A DNA stretch of 64,000 nt, from assembly GCF_003143955.1 (NCBI RefSeq), contig NZ_QFVS01000005.1:45907-109906 (forward strand). The letters are read 5' to 3'. Positions within the stretch are counted from its first letter, which is position 1, and each line of letters opens with the position of its first letter. This DNA comes from Kurthia zopfii (GTDB lineage Bacteria; Bacillota; Bacilli; Bacillales_A; Planococcaceae). The position numbers and the translations under genes were made by a program. Positions 16,702 through 25,795 of the stretch are shown here, in pieces. The notes beneath the pieces were generated by a model. That model was not told the origin of the DNA and made no database searches. It saw only the letters and a program-made list of their open reading frames with translations.

Positions 16702-17460
16702 ATGAAATTCGTATCATGGAATGTAAACGGTATTCGAGCAGCAGTGAAAAAAGGCTTCATGGATTACTTTAATGAAGTAGATGCAGACTTTTTCTGTATT
16801 CAAGAATCTAAATGTCAAGCGGGACAAATTGAATTAGACTTACCTGGCTATGAACAATACTGGAATTATGCAGAGCGCAAAGGTTATTCAGGCACAGCTA
16901 TTTTCACAAAACATACACCACTATCAGTAAAATACGGTGTTGGAGAAAATGACAGTGAAGAAGAAGGACGAATCATCACATTAGAATATGAAAAATTTTA
17001 TATGGTGACAGTTTATACCCCAAATACGAAAAGAGATTTATCACGCTTAGAAGGTAGATTGCAGTGGGAAGATGAATTGAAAGCGTATTTGAAAGAGTTA
17101 GACGAAGTGAAACCCGTCATCTACTGCGGTGATTTGAATGTCGCGCATACGGAAATTGATTTGAAAAATCCGAAAACGAATGTTGGAAATGCTGGCTTCA
17201 CAGATGAAGAAAGAGGACGCATGACGCGCTTATTGAAAGCTGGATTTACGGATACTTTCAGACATCTATACCCTGATACGACAGATCGCTACACATGGTG
17301 GTCATATATGAGTAAAGTACGTGAACGAAATATCGGTTGGAGAATCGATTATTTCATTACTTCAGATTGCATCGTACCAGCGATTGAAAAGGCGGAAATC
17401 CACGATCAAGTTCTAGGGAGTGATCACTGCCCAATCCTGCTTGAAATGAAGGAATTCTAA
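16702..17460 (+). CDS. exoA: exodeoxyribonuclease III / AP endonuclease ExoA
   Basis: A 252-residue exonuclease III-type AP endonuclease for base-excision repair. All motifs of the EEP fold are present: SWNVNGIRA, QESK with the metal-binding Glu, VYTPN, GDLNVAH and the C-terminal GSDHCP with the catalytic His. A GGAGGAAA site precedes ATG 16702. The stop overlaps the start of the first fluoride exporter (TAATG), so a repair enzyme and two FluC subunits are translationally linked. Confidence 0.96.
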   Translation: MKFVSWNVNGIRAAVKKGFMDYFNEVDADFFCIQESKCQAGQIELDLPGYEQYWNYAERKGYSGTAIFTKHTPLSVKYGVGENDSEEEGRIITLEYEKFYMVTVYTPNTKRDLSRLEGRLQWEDELKAYLKELDEVKPVIYCGDLNVAHTEIDLKNPKTNVGNAGFTDEERGRMTRLLKAGFTDTFRHLYPDTTDRYTWWSYMSKVRERNIGWRIDYFITSDCIVPAIEKAEIHDQVLGSDHCPILLEMKEF

Positions 17461-17819
17461 TGACCGTACTATTGGTTTTTATTGGTGGAGCAATCGGAAC
17501 TCTTTTGAGATTTGCTGTTAATTCTGTCGTGGAACCCGTCTCAGCGCTATGGATTGTAAATGTAGTCGGAAGCTTTCTGATGGGCTTATTTCAAAGATAC
17601 TTTATGGTGCGCGATGAGCGAAATTGGCAGCTGTTTTTGACGACGGGGATGCTAGGCGCATTTACGACATTTTCAGCATTTAGCGCACAATGGCTCATGC
17701 TCGTGAAAAGTCATTTCTGGCTTTCGATGAGCTTCGCATTTGGCATGACATTAAGTTGTATTATTGCCGCGGGAATTGGATTTGTCATCTACAGACGTAA
17801 AGGAGTGAGCGTGAAATGA
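17460..17819 (+). CDS. crcB: fluoride exporter FluC/CrcB subunit 1
   Basis: A 119-residue four-TM protein with the CrcB/Fluc signatures GGAIGTLLRF, VNVVGSFLMG and TGMLGAFTTFSAF, the last holding the phenylalanine box and the central Na+-site turn. FluC dimers let fluoride leave the cell. The start codon overlaps the exoA stop and the end overlaps the second copy by four bases (ATGA). Paired short genes like these form heterodimers in several Firmicutes. No fluoride riboswitch is visible in front of exoA or here. Confidence 0.93.
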   Translation: MTVLLVFIGGAIGTLLRFAVNSVVEPVSALWIVNVVGSFLMGLFQRYFMVRDERNWQLFLTTGMLGAFTTFSAFSAQWLMLVKSHFWLSMSFAFGMTLSCIIAAGIGFVIYRRKGVSVK

Positions 17820-18163
17820 TTTATGTAGCGCTAGCGATTAGTGGGGGAATAGGCGCGGTCGGTCGCTTTCTTCTTGCGAAAATGTTTTCAACTAAATTAA
17901 ATGCTTTCTATATACCGACTTTAATCGTCAATATAATCGGTAGTTTCTTCATTGGAATGACGTTGCAAGTACTCGTGGAGCAGCCTACATTTACAGCAAT
18001 TGTGGCAACAGGCTTTCTAGGAGGCTTCACAACTTTTTCAACATTTTCCTTTGATGTTATTAAATTAATGCAACTTCAAAGATTATCCACAGCTTTGATT
18101 TACGTCATCACAACATTGCTATTTAGCTTTTTAGCGATAGTTTGTGGATATCTACTTTTCTAA
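17816..18163 (+). CDS. crcB: fluoride exporter FluC/CrcB subunit 2
   Basis: A 115-residue four-TM paralogue of the preceding gene, with GGIGAVGRF, VNIIGSFFIG and TGFLGGFTTFSTFSFD. It overlaps the upstream copy by four bases, so equal production and heterodimer assembly are likely. The terminator hairpin overlaps its stop codon. Confidence 0.93.
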   Translation: MIYVALAISGGIGAVGRFLLAKMFSTKLNAFYIPTLIVNIIGSFFIGMTLQVLVEQPTFTAIVATGFLGGFTTFSTFSFDVIKLMQLQRLSTALIYVITTLLFSFLAIVCGYLLF

Positions 18164-18187
18164 AGAATCGCAAATGCGGTTCTTTTT
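18163..18187 (+). terminator. terminator after the fluoride exporter pair
   Basis: AAGAATCGCA pairs with TGCGGTTCTT (one G-T pair) around a two-base loop, followed by a T run. Confidence 0.8.
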
Positions 18188-18220
18188 TATTATAGTAAAA
18201 TAATACATTAGAGAGAAAAA

Positions 18221-18249
18221 TTGAAACAATAATGATAATTCATTATACT
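18221..18249 (+). promoter_or_regulatory. cadC promoter with metal-sensor operator
   Basis: TTGAAA (18221-18226), a 17-base spacer and TATACT (18244-18249). The palindrome ATAATGA-N4-TCATTAT (18229-18246) fills the spacer and overlaps the -10 box, the usual ArsR/SmtB operator position. Confidence 0.75.
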
Positions 18250-18289
18250 AAGGACAATCAAACAACTATTTGAATGAGAGGTGTTCGAA

Positions 18290-18637
18290 GTGGCTGAATC
18301 AGTCTGTCATACAGATGTGCATGTGAATCATCATTTACACATTTCAAATGACACGATTCATAAGATGGCAGTTATTTTCAAAGCATTAGCAGATCCAACA
18401 CGTTTAAAAATTATTTATGCACTCGTGCAAGAGAAGAAGTTATGTGTGTGTGAAATCGCTCAAATCATTAATAGTTCAAACGCGACAGCTTCACATCATT
18501 TAAATTATTTAAAAGAGCAGAAATTGGCGACCTCTGAAAGAATAGGGAAGCAAATTTATTACGAGATTGCAGATTTTCATGTACGACAGTTAATCGAGAT
18601 TGCCCAAGTTCATTCAGAGGAGGATCAACTAGTATGA
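18290..18637 (+). CDS. cadC: ArsR/SmtB metal-sensing repressor, CadC-like
   Basis: A 115-residue winged-helix repressor that leaves DNA when it binds Cd/Pb/Zn. The alpha-3 metal motif LCVCEIA (Cys52, Cys54) and an N-terminal Cys6 followed by several histidines (HTDVHVNHHLH) form a CadC/AztR-type site; the second N-terminal Cys of staphylococcal CadC is replaced by this His cluster. The start is GTG 18290 behind GAGAGGTG. Its end overlaps cadA by four bases. It autoregulates through the palindrome at 18229-18246 (inference from position). Confidence 0.9.
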   Translation: MAESVCHTDVHVNHHLHISNDTIHKMAVIFKALADPTRLKIIYALVQEKKLCVCEIAQIINSSNATASHHLNYLKEQKLATSERIGKQIYYEIADFHVRQLIEIAQVHSEEDQLV

Positions 18638-20733
18638 GCGAGAAAAAAGAGTTTCGAGTCGATAATTTAAGTTGTGCCAACTGCGCACAGAAGTTTGAAA
18701 ATAATTTAAAAAAGCTTCCGAATGTTGAAGAAGTAAAAGTGAACTTCGGTGCTTCAAAAGTCGCTATAACAGGGCAAGTGACGGAAGATGAAATTGATTC
18801 TGCAGGTGCTTTTGACGGAATTACAGTACAGAGAAGTGCTGAAAGTAAGGTTGAAAAAAGAATTCCCGTTTATAAAAAACGAGAAAATGTTGTTGCACTA
18901 ATTGCTTTAGCCTATGTTATTTTAGGTTATATTACTTCATATGTTTATCCAGATAATACGTTCATTCCAACGCTATTCTTCCTTATTGCAATCGTTGTTG
19001 GGGGAGCTGAAATATTTTTAGCAGGCTTTAAAAACTTAGCAAAACTTGAATTTGATATGAAAACATTGATGACAATTGCCATTATCGGTGCCGCAATTAT
19101 TGGTGAGTGGAAGGAAGCAGCGGTGGTTGTATTCCTGTTTGCGGTGAGTGAAGCACTCGAAGCCTATTCAATGGATAAGGCAAGACAGTCCATTCGTTCA
19201 TTAATGGATATTGCGCCGCCAAGTGCCGTCATTAAAAGAGATGGTGAACTTGTCGAAATCCTAACGGAAGAAATTCAAATTAATGATGTGTTAATCATTA
19301 AACCGGGCGAGAAAATCGCGATGGACGGTGTCGTGATCACAGGTAAATCCTCGATTAATCAGGCTGCCATTACAGGTGAATCTATTCCTGTCGCGAAAGA
19401 CATAGGCGATGAAGTATTCGCGGGTACTTTAAATGATACAGGTGCATTGGAAGTGCGTGTCACGAAAAGAGTGGAAGATACGACAATCGCTAAAATCATT
19501 CATCTTGTGGAAGAAGCGCAAGCCGAAAAAGCACCGTCACAGCAGTTCGTTGATCGTTTTGCGAAATACTATACACCAGCGATTATGCTGATTGCATTAT
19601 TAGTAGCTGTCGTTCCAGGGTTAGTTACAGGGGACTGGGCTACTTGGATTTACCAAGGGTTAGCCGTGTTAGTTGTTGGCTGTCCATGTGCATTAATTAT
19701 TTCAACACCTGTCGCAATCGTTACCGCTATTGGTAATGCGGCGAAGCAAGGTGTCTTAATAAAAGGCGGTATTCATTTAGAAGAACTAGGTCATGTGAAT
19801 GCAATCGCATTTGATAAAACAGGTACATTGACTCGTGGGATTCCAGAAGTCACTTCGGTTAAAATGGAACAATTCGATGGAATTAATCCTTTGGCATTTA
19901 TCGCAGCGGTTGAAGCTGATTCGCAACATCCATTAGCTGATGCCGTCTTAAGTTATACACATGTGAATAACTTAGAAATCCCTAAAAGTTCAAATTTCCA
20001 ATCTGTAACAGGTAAAGGCGTTATTGCAGAAGTGGAAGGGAAGAAAGTTCAAATCGGGAGTATTCGCTGGATTTCAGAGGAAACGCAAGTATCTAAAACG
20101 ACTCAAGATGAAATGAATTTATTACAACTTCAAGGGAATTCATTAATCGTTGCGGCGATTGATGGTAAGTTTGCGGGATATATTGCGATTGCAGATCAAC
20201 TAAGAGATGAGGCAGTTTCTGTATTACAAAGCTTGAAAGAACTTGGCGTAAAACATTTGTTTATGTTAACGGGTGATGCAAAACCGACTGCACAAGCAAT
20301 TGCAGAAAAATTACCACTGACAGATGTCAAAGCTGATTTACTGCCAGCCGATAAATTAGTTGAAATTAAAAAAATGAAGGAAGATTATCATATAGCAATG
20401 GTAGGAGATGGTGTAAATGATGCGCCTGCACTTGCCGCAGCTTCAGTCGGCATTGCAATGGGTGGGGCAGGTACGGATACTGCGCTCGAAACAGCCGACG
20501 TCGCTTTAATGGCCGACGATTTAGAGAAATTGCCATACACGATGAAGTTGAGTAAGAAAACATTAACAATCATTAAACAAAATATAATTTTTGCACTAGG
20601 CTTAAAAGTAATCGCGTTACTACTCGTTATTCCAGGTTGGTTAACTTTGTGGATTGCCATTTTTGCTGATATGGGTGCAACGCTACTAGTCGTTATGAAT
20701 TCATTGAGATTACTTAAAATACAGAAGAAATAG
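18634..20733 (+). CDS. cadA: Zn/Cd/Pb-exporting P1B-type ATPase
   Basis: A 699-residue heavy-metal efflux ATPase. One N-terminal heavy-metal-associated domain carries CANC (Cys14, Cys17). The transmembrane metal site is CPC (350-352), the phosphorylated aspartate is Asp394 in DKTGTLT, SQHPLADAV gives the P1B histidine-proline pair, and GDGVNDAPAL is the hinge. TM helices are predicted near 85-160, 310-375 and 645-690. It is coupled to cadC by a four-base overlap, so export is induced by the metals it removes. Confidence 0.94.
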   Translation: MSEKKEFRVDNLSCANCAQKFENNLKKLPNVEEVKVNFGASKVAITGQVTEDEIDSAGAFDGITVQRSAESKVEKRIPVYKKRENVVALIALAYVILGYITSYVYPDNTFIPTLFFLIAIVVGGAEIFLAGFKNLAKLEFDMKTLMTIAIIGAAIIGEWKEAAVVVFLFAVSEALEAYSMDKARQSIRSLMDIAPPSAVIKRDGELVEILTEEIQINDVLIIKPGEKIAMDGVVITGKSSINQAAITGESIPVAKDIGDEVFAGTLNDTGALEVRVTKRVEDTTIAKIIHLVEEAQAEKAPSQQFVDRFAKYYTPAIMLIALLVAVVPGLVTGDWATWIYQGLAVLVVGCPCALIISTPVAIVTAIGNAAKQGVLIKGGIHLEELGHVNAIAFDKTGTLTRGIPEVTSVKMEQFDGINPLAFIAAVEADSQHPLADAVLSYTHVNNLEIPKSSNFQSVTGKGVIAEVEGKKVQIGSIRWISEETQVSKTTQDEMNLLQLQGNSLIVAAIDGKFAGYIAIADQLRDEAVSVLQSLKELGVKHLFMLTGDAKPTAQAIAEKLPLTDVKADLLPADKLVEIKKMKEDYHIAMVGDGVNDAPALAAASVGIAMGGAGTDTALETADVALMADDLEKLPYTMKLSKKTLTIIKQNIIFALGLKVIALLLVIPGWLTLWIAIFADMGATLLVVMNSLRLLKIQKK

Positions 20734-20756
20734 AGTTTTAGAAAGCAGGGATTTAG

Positions 20757-21881
20757 ATGAGATTAAAAGAGTGGACGAAGGAAGAACAAGAACCGTTAAT
20801 ACAGTTTCTTACTTCGAGTGTTTGGCCATATCATGTAAATACGCATCCGGGGAAAGAATTGATCGAAAAAGCCATTGAAGAAGGTGGATACGAATCAGAT
20901 GATGTGAAAACTTTTTGGGCGGAAAATGATGAAGGCGAAAAAATCGGTATGGTTCAACTATATGATTTACAAGATGAAATTCCGATTTTTGATTTAAGAA
21001 TTGCGGAGAAATATCGTGAAAAAGGGTATGGATTTCAAACTTTAAAATTAATTGCAGAATATGTTTTCAATCTTGAAAATCCGAAAATTCGACTAGAAGG
21101 TCATACACGACAAGACAATATCGCGATGCGCAAAACATTTGAACGTGTAGGTTTTGTGAAGGAAGCGCATTTTAGAAAAGCGTGGTATGTACCGAAAGAG
21201 AACGAATACTTCGATGCGATTACTTATGGGATGACGCGTGAAGATTATTATTCTGGCGAAAAAACACCGCTATGTTGGGATGATAAGAAGCCGAAAAGAA
21301 AAGCACCGGCAATCAATTGGGATTTCGCGACTTCATTTGAATCGGAAAGATTACTCATTCGAATTCCAGAAATTAAGGATGCAGATGCTGTCTATGAAGC
21401 GACTGTGCGTTCAGCCAAATCGTTGAAACAATTTATGGCTTGGGCGCAAAATGAACCTGTTCGAGAAGATGTGAAAGAGAATTTACGTGAAGCGAATGCA
21501 AACTTCTTAGCTCGAAAAGAATTACGTATGCATCTTTTTATTAAAGAAACGGGTGAATTTATCGGTAGTTCTGGATTGCATAATATTAATTGGGATATAC
21601 CTAAGTATGAAATTGGCTATTGGATTGATGATCGATTTGAAGGAAATGGCTACATTACAGAAGCGACAAATCGAATTACACAATTTGCTTTTGAAGAATT
21701 AGCTGCGAAAAGAGTGGAGCTTCGCTGTGATCGCGACAATGTTAGAAGTCGTGCAGTTGCTGAAAGAACAGGGTATGAATTAGAAGGTATCTTAAAAAAT
21801 GACAGTTTAGATGCTGCAGGATTAACATTAAGAGATACGTGCATTTACGCTAAAATTAGTGAAACAACATTCTCGCATTAA
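20757..21881 (+). CDS. tandem GNAT N-acetyltransferase (two domains)
   Basis: A 374-residue protein with two GNAT domains. Residues 1-165 hold the first (ENDEGEKIGMVQLYDL, then IAEKYREKGYGFQTLKLIAEYVF, an acetyl-CoA loop). A linker leads to a RimJ/RimL-like domain from about 195 to the end (ERLLIRIPEIKDADAVYEATVRS, IGYWIDDRFEGNGYITEATN). Each half alone is a complete family unit, so this is a fusion. It starts 23 bases after cadA and may be read through from it, but a functional link to metal resistance is not evident. The acceptors are unknown. Confidence 0.87.
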   Translation: MRLKEWTKEEQEPLIQFLTSSVWPYHVNTHPGKELIEKAIEEGGYESDDVKTFWAENDEGEKIGMVQLYDLQDEIPIFDLRIAEKYREKGYGFQTLKLIAEYVFNLENPKIRLEGHTRQDNIAMRKTFERVGFVKEAHFRKAWYVPKENEYFDAITYGMTREDYYSGEKTPLCWDDKKPKRKAPAINWDFATSFESERLLIRIPEIKDADAVYEATVRSAKSLKQFMAWAQNEPVREDVKENLREANANFLARKELRMHLFIKETGEFIGSSGLHNINWDIPKYEIGYWIDDRFEGNGYITEATNRITQFAFEELAAKRVELRCDRDNVRSRAVAERTGYELEGILKNDSLDAAGLTLRDTCIYAKISETTFSH

Positions 21882-21993
21882 TAGTAAATAGTTCTGATTA
21901 GTACAAATAATTGACCATTCTTTCGAAGTAGTTACGTTTTACTTCTTCATGTAGTAAACTAGAAGGATAAGACATTGAAAGAGAGGGAATTTG

Positions 21994-22413
21994 ATGCCGA
22001 CACCTAGTATGGAAGACCACATCGAACAGATTTATTTATTAATTGATCAGAAGGGTTATGCTCGTGTCTCGGATATTGCCGAAGCATTATCGGTCCTTCC
22101 TTCTTCTGTTACGAAAATGGTACAGAAACTCGATAAGGATGATTATTTAGTCTATGAACGATATCGTGGTCTTACATTGACGCCTAAAGGAATGAAATTA
22201 GGAAAACGATTAGTTGACCGACATAGTCTTTTAGAAAAACTACTTCGTTTAATCGGTGTAAATGAAGAATTGATTTATCATGATGTAGAAGGTATTGAGC
22301 ATCATTTAAGCTGGAATTCTATTGATCGTATCGCGGATTTAATTCAAGTGCTTGAAGAAAACCCCGATATCATCCAAAAACTTGAAGCAACAAGAGAGCA
22401 TCAAGGAGAATAG
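21994..22413 (+). CDS. mntR: manganese-responsive regulator MntR
   Basis: A 139-residue DtxR-family regulator that represses Mn(II) uptake when Mn-bound. All six metal ligands known from B. subtilis MntR are conserved at the same numbers: Asp8, Glu11, His77, Glu99, Glu102 and His103. The recognition helix reads [16 protein letters not shown]. The start is ATG 21994 behind GAGAGGGA. It lacks the SH3 domain of longer DtxR proteins, as expected. Its targets (mntH, mntABCD) are not in the window. Confidence 0.96.
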   Translation: MPTPSMEDHIEQIYLLIDQKGYARVSDIAEALSVLPSSVTKMVQKLDKDDYLVYERYRGLTLTPKGMKLGKRLVDRHSLLEKLLRLIGVNEELIYHDVEGIEHHLSWNSIDRIADLIQVLEENPDIIQKLEATREHQGE

Positions 22414-22440
22414 AGCTGCAATTACGAAAGGAGTCATACA

Positions 22441-23298
22441 TTGACACAATTACAATCAGGCGACGTAGCAACGCTAGTCGTAAAAGAAGTTTTAGAATCG
22501 AAGTATATTTTGACAAATGATGAGGTGGATGTACCTCTAAATGCATCTGACGTTTTAGAAGAATTACAGGAAAACCAATCAATCGAAGTATTCCTATATG
22601 CGGATCGTCGTGGTGATTTATCTGCAACTACAGCTATTCCACATGTTCGTAAAGGCGAATACGGATGGGCTAAAGTGCTTCAAGTAAAAGATCACGAAGG
22701 TGCTATTGTTGATATCGGTACTTCAAGAGAAGTATTAGTTCCTGCTGAAGATTTACCAGCAATCGATGAATTATGGCCAGAGCCAGGCGATCATTTATAC
22801 GTAACATTACGTGTAGATCGTGATGGTGGTTTATTTGGACGTTTAATTAATGAAGATCGCTTTTTAGAATTATACGAAGATGCTGAACCAGAGCTATTTA
22901 ACAAAAATATCGTAGCCCGACCTTACCGTTTACTACCAGTAGGTACATTCCTAATCGGTGTTGACGAGCCATACCGTATTTTCGTTCACGAATCAGAACG
23001 TAAAGAAGAGCCTAGATTAGGTGAAGATGTGACTGTACGCGTAATCGAAGTAAAAGAAGATGGTACAATTAATGCTTCAATGCTTCCACGTGTATATGAA
23101 AGATTATCTGCTGATGCAGATCAAATCTTCGCATACTTACAAGAAACAGGCGGTAAAATGCCATTCTCTGATAAATCGACACCAGAAGAAATTAAAGATA
23201 TGTTCAATATGAGTAAAGGTTCTTTCAAACGTGCATTAGGTACTTTAATGAAAGCAGACCGCATCACGCAAGAAGATGGTTGGACAATTATGAAGTAA
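22441..23298 (+). CDS. cvfB: S1-like RNA-binding protein, CvfB/YitL family
   Basis: A 285-residue protein with consecutive OB/S1-like domains and a C-terminal winged helix (TPEEIKDMFNMSKGSFKRALGTLMK), the CvfB (S. aureus virulence factor B)/YitL architecture. CvfB binds RNA and affects expression of many genes. The start is TTG 22441 behind AAAGGAG. It follows mntR by 27 bases and may share its transcript. A terminator follows. Confidence 0.9.
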   Translation: MTQLQSGDVATLVVKEVLESKYILTNDEVDVPLNASDVLEELQENQSIEVFLYADRRGDLSATTAIPHVRKGEYGWAKVLQVKDHEGAIVDIGTSREVLVPAEDLPAIDELWPEPGDHLYVTLRVDRDGGLFGRLINEDRFLELYEDAEPELFNKNIVARPYRLLPVGTFLIGVDEPYRIFVHESERKEEPRLGEDVTVRVIEVKEDGTINASMLPRVYERLSADADQIFAYLQETGGKMPFSDKSTPEEIKDMFNMSKGSFKRALGTLMKADRITQEDGWTIMK

Positions 23299-23302
23299 CA
23301 AA

Positions 23303-23338
23303 AACAATCCATGCCCATTCAATTGGGCTGGATTTTTT
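23303..23338 (+). terminator. cvfB terminator
   Basis: AATCCA-GCCCA pairs with TGGGC-GGATT around a short loop, followed by seven Ts. Confidence 0.85.
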
Positions 23339-23423
23339 TGTATATGAAACCTTTAATGCATTACATTCGTATTATTAGGAGTAGGTAACAAAACAAGAAA
23401 ACGAAAGAGGAGTGTCGTTCAAA

Positions 23424-24350
23424 ATGAAAAAACAAGCAATCGCGATTATTGCAGCAATGTGCTTAACGACTACAGCTGTTGTATCACCAGTGATTAGTCA
23501 GGCAGCAACTCAATCATCATCGACTGTAAATGAAAAACTAGGAGTGCCAATCGCAGTATATGGTTCTTCATTAAATGAACAAGAAAAAGCACAAGTAAAA
23601 CAAGATTTAAACGTAGCCGCTGATGAAGAAACTGAAGAAATTACAATTACAGGTTCGGATATTGCGAAATATATTCAAGATGGAGATGCTCGTGCAAGAT
23701 TATATTCATCTGCAAAAATTACACCACAGGATAAAGGGGCAGGCCTTGTCATCAATATTGTAACACCTGATAATATTACACAAGTTACTTCGGATATGTA
23801 TTCGAATGCGATGTTAACTGCTGGTATTGAAGATGCGAAAGTGGATGTTGCAGCACCTAAGAAAGTTTCAGGTCACTCTGCATTAGCTGGAATTTACAAA
23901 GCCTATGAAGTAACAACAGGTAAAACTTTGGATAAAAATCGTACAGATGTTGCGAACCAAGAACTATCTGTCGCAACAGGAATCGCTCAAAATTCAGGTG
24001 TTTCTGATGAGAAAGTAAGCCAACTTCTAACTGAAATCAAACAAGCAATTGCCGAGCAAAAACCAGCTACAAAAGAAGATGTAGCGAAAATTGTTGATGA
24101 TAAATTAAGTACATTAAAAATTGAACTAAGCGATACAGATCGCCAATTATTAATCGATCTAATGGATAAAATCAGTAATTTAAAAATTGATTTTAGCAAA
24201 TGGTCATCACAATTAGATCAATTAAATAACTCATTAAAAGATAAAATTGAAAATCTTAAAAATGATGTAAATAGTGATTCAGGCTTTTGGGCAAGTGTGA
24301 AAGATTTCTTCCAAAACCTTGTGGACACTGTAAAAGGTTGGTTTAACTAA
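23424..24350 (+). CDS. secreted DUF1002 protein (YpuA-like)
   Basis: A 308-residue exported protein. A Sec signal peptide (MKKQAIAIIAAM...VISQA) is followed by an AXA-type cleavage site near residue 27. A DUF1002 core (SDIAKYIQDGDARARLYSSAKI, GLVINIVTPDNITQVT) precedes a Lys/Glu-rich, coiled-coil-prone C-terminal third. B. subtilis YpuA has the same domain; its role is unknown. I start at ATG 23424 behind AGGAG; GTG 23412 would lie inside the ribosome site. Confidence 0.87.
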   Translation: MKKQAIAIIAAMCLTTTAVVSPVISQAATQSSSTVNEKLGVPIAVYGSSLNEQEKAQVKQDLNVAADEETEEITITGSDIAKYIQDGDARARLYSSAKITPQDKGAGLVINIVTPDNITQVTSDMYSNAMLTAGIEDAKVDVAAPKKVSGHSALAGIYKAYEVTTGKTLDKNRTDVANQELSVATGIAQNSGVSDEKVSQLLTEIKQAIAEQKPATKEDVAKIVDDKLSTLKIELSDTDRQLLIDLMDKISNLKIDFSKWSSQLDQLNNSLKDKIENLKNDVNSDSGFWASVKDFFQNLVDTVKGWFN

Positions 24351-24360
24351 TCATTTCTGA

Positions 24361-24394
24361 AAGGCTTCGTAAGTAAAATTACGAAGTCTTTTTT
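24361..24394 (+). terminator. terminator after DUF1002 gene
   Basis: AAGGCTTCGTAA pairs with TTACGAAGTCTT (one G-T pair) around a 6-base loop, followed by a T run. Confidence 0.9.
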
Positions 24395-24401
24395 TAATGC
24401 T

Positions 24402-24471
24402 TTGCAATTTGAAATCATCCATGCTAATATGTAATTAAATAATATCTCGAATTCAAGATATTTTCGAGATA
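24402..24471 (+). promoter_or_regulatory. mhqA promoter with MhqR-type operator and extra half site
   Basis: TTGCAA (24402-24407), a 17-base spacer and TAATAT (24425-24430). TATCTCGA-AT-TCAAGATA (24443-24460) is the MhqR-type palindrome with one mismatch, followed by a further half site TCGAGATA (24464-24471). The -10 hexamer and spacing are identical to those at the azoreductase gene. Confidence 0.8.
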
Positions 24472-24485
24472 AGGAGGAAATTATT

Positions 24486-25457
24486 ATGACATTATCATTA
24501 GGCGGGATTCATCATGTATCATCAATTACTTCACATATAGAACGAAATCATGACTTTTTCACACGCATTTTAGGTATGCGATTAGTGAAAAAAACAGTAA
24601 ATCAAGATAGCAATTCTTCGTATCATTTATTCTATGCGGATGCAGTAGGAACACCAGGGACAGATATGACTTACTTCGATATTCCAATCGCTGGTCGTAC
24701 GTATGAAGGTGTATCAAGTATTAACAATACAGCTTTCCGTGTGAAATCTGATGAAGCATTAGATTTTTGGATCACACGTTTTGACGAACTAGGCGTAGAG
24801 CATGGCGAAATCGAAGAAAGATTCGGCCGCAAAACTTTAGCATTCCGCGATAAAGATTTAGCAAGATTCTTATTAGTTGTAGATGATGGTACAGGCATTC
24901 CATACGGCGAACCATGGGAAGTAGAAGGCATTCCATTACAATTTGCAATCGTAGGATTAGGTGGCGTTACATTCACATTACGTAAACCACAAGCGACAGA
25001 AAAAATCTTAACAGATGTTTTCGGTTTCGAAAAAATCGGCACATACCCATCTCTAGTCGAGGGACAACCAGATATTATCGTTTATTCGACTGCAGAGGGT
25101 GGTCCAGCAGGCGAAGTTCATATCGAAACACGTTTAGACCTTCCAGTTGAAAGACCTGGTAGAGGGTCAGTACACCACGTTGCATTCCGTATCTCTACTT
25201 TTGAAGAATACGATCAATGGATGGAGAAATTAGATGCTCTAGGGTTCTCTACTTCGGGTAAAGTAGATCGCTATTACTTCCGTTCAATTTACTACCGCGA
25301 TCCAAATGGAATTCTGATTGAATTAGCAACAGACAAACCAGGATTTGATGCGGATGAACCGATGGAAGCATTAGGCGCTGGCTTAGCATTACCTCCATTT
25401 TTAGAAGATCGTCGTGAAGAAATCGAAGCAGGATTGCATCCACTTTCACTTGATTAA
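24486..25457 (+). CDS. mhqA: ring-cleaving dioxygenase MhqA/MhqO (VOC family)
   Basis: A 323-residue extradiol-type dioxygenase with two vicinal-oxygen-chelate modules. Candidate metal ligands are in GGIHHVSSI (N-terminus), GSVHHVAFRI and PNGILIELATD. MhqA and MhqO of B. subtilis (312-316 residues) open hydroquinone rings and are repressed by MhqR. The operator upstream supports that assignment over unrelated glyoxalases. AAGGAGG precedes ATG 24486. The mhqA/mhqO distinction cannot be made here. Confidence 0.88.
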   Translation: MTLSLGGIHHVSSITSHIERNHDFFTRILGMRLVKKTVNQDSNSSYHLFYADAVGTPGTDMTYFDIPIAGRTYEGVSSINNTAFRVKSDEALDFWITRFDELGVEHGEIEERFGRKTLAFRDKDLARFLLVVDDGTGIPYGEPWEVEGIPLQFAIVGLGGVTFTLRKPQATEKILTDVFGFEKIGTYPSLVEGQPDIIVYSTAEGGPAGEVHIETRLDLPVERPGRGSVHHVAFRISTFEEYDQWMEKLDALGFSTSGKVDRYYFRSIYYRDPNGILIELATDKPGFDADEPMEALGAGLALPPFLEDRREEIEAGLHPLSLD

Positions 25458-25497
25458 TTAACTGTGATAAAATGGTAAAAAAGGGGAGGTTGTTTTG

Positions 25498-25785
25498 ATG
25501 GAATTTGAATTAAGACAGGATGACAGTCAAGGAGCTTATGTTCATGAACAAGATGGCAAAGTAATCGCTGAAATTACATGGGCATTACTAGGGGATGTAA
25601 TGGTAGTCGATCATACATTTGTAGATGACTCATTACGAGGACAAGGCATAGCAAAACAACTTTTAAATCAAGCAGCATCATTCGCACGAAAAAACAATTA
25701 CAAAATTGAGCCAGTTTGCTCATACGTAGTTTCGGCATTTGAACGTTCAAATGCATATGATGATATTAAAGTTTCAAAAGTATAG
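25498..25785 (+). CDS. small GNAT acetyltransferase (YjdJ/COG2388-like)
   Basis: A 95-residue minimal GNAT protein with DHTFVDDSLRGQGIAKQLLNQA as the acetyl-CoA loop and the typical KIEPVCSYV strand near the end. This short class acetylates unknown substrates in the cytoplasm. The start is ATG 25498 with GGGGAGG eight bases upstream. It is 40 bases from mhqA and could be cotranscribed with it. A strong terminator follows. Confidence 0.88.
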   Translation: MEFELRQDDSQGAYVHEQDGKVIAEITWALLGDVMVVDHTFVDDSLRGQGIAKQLLNQAASFARKNNYKIEPVCSYVVSAFERSNAYDDIKVSKV

Positions 25786-25795
25786 AAGACGAAAA

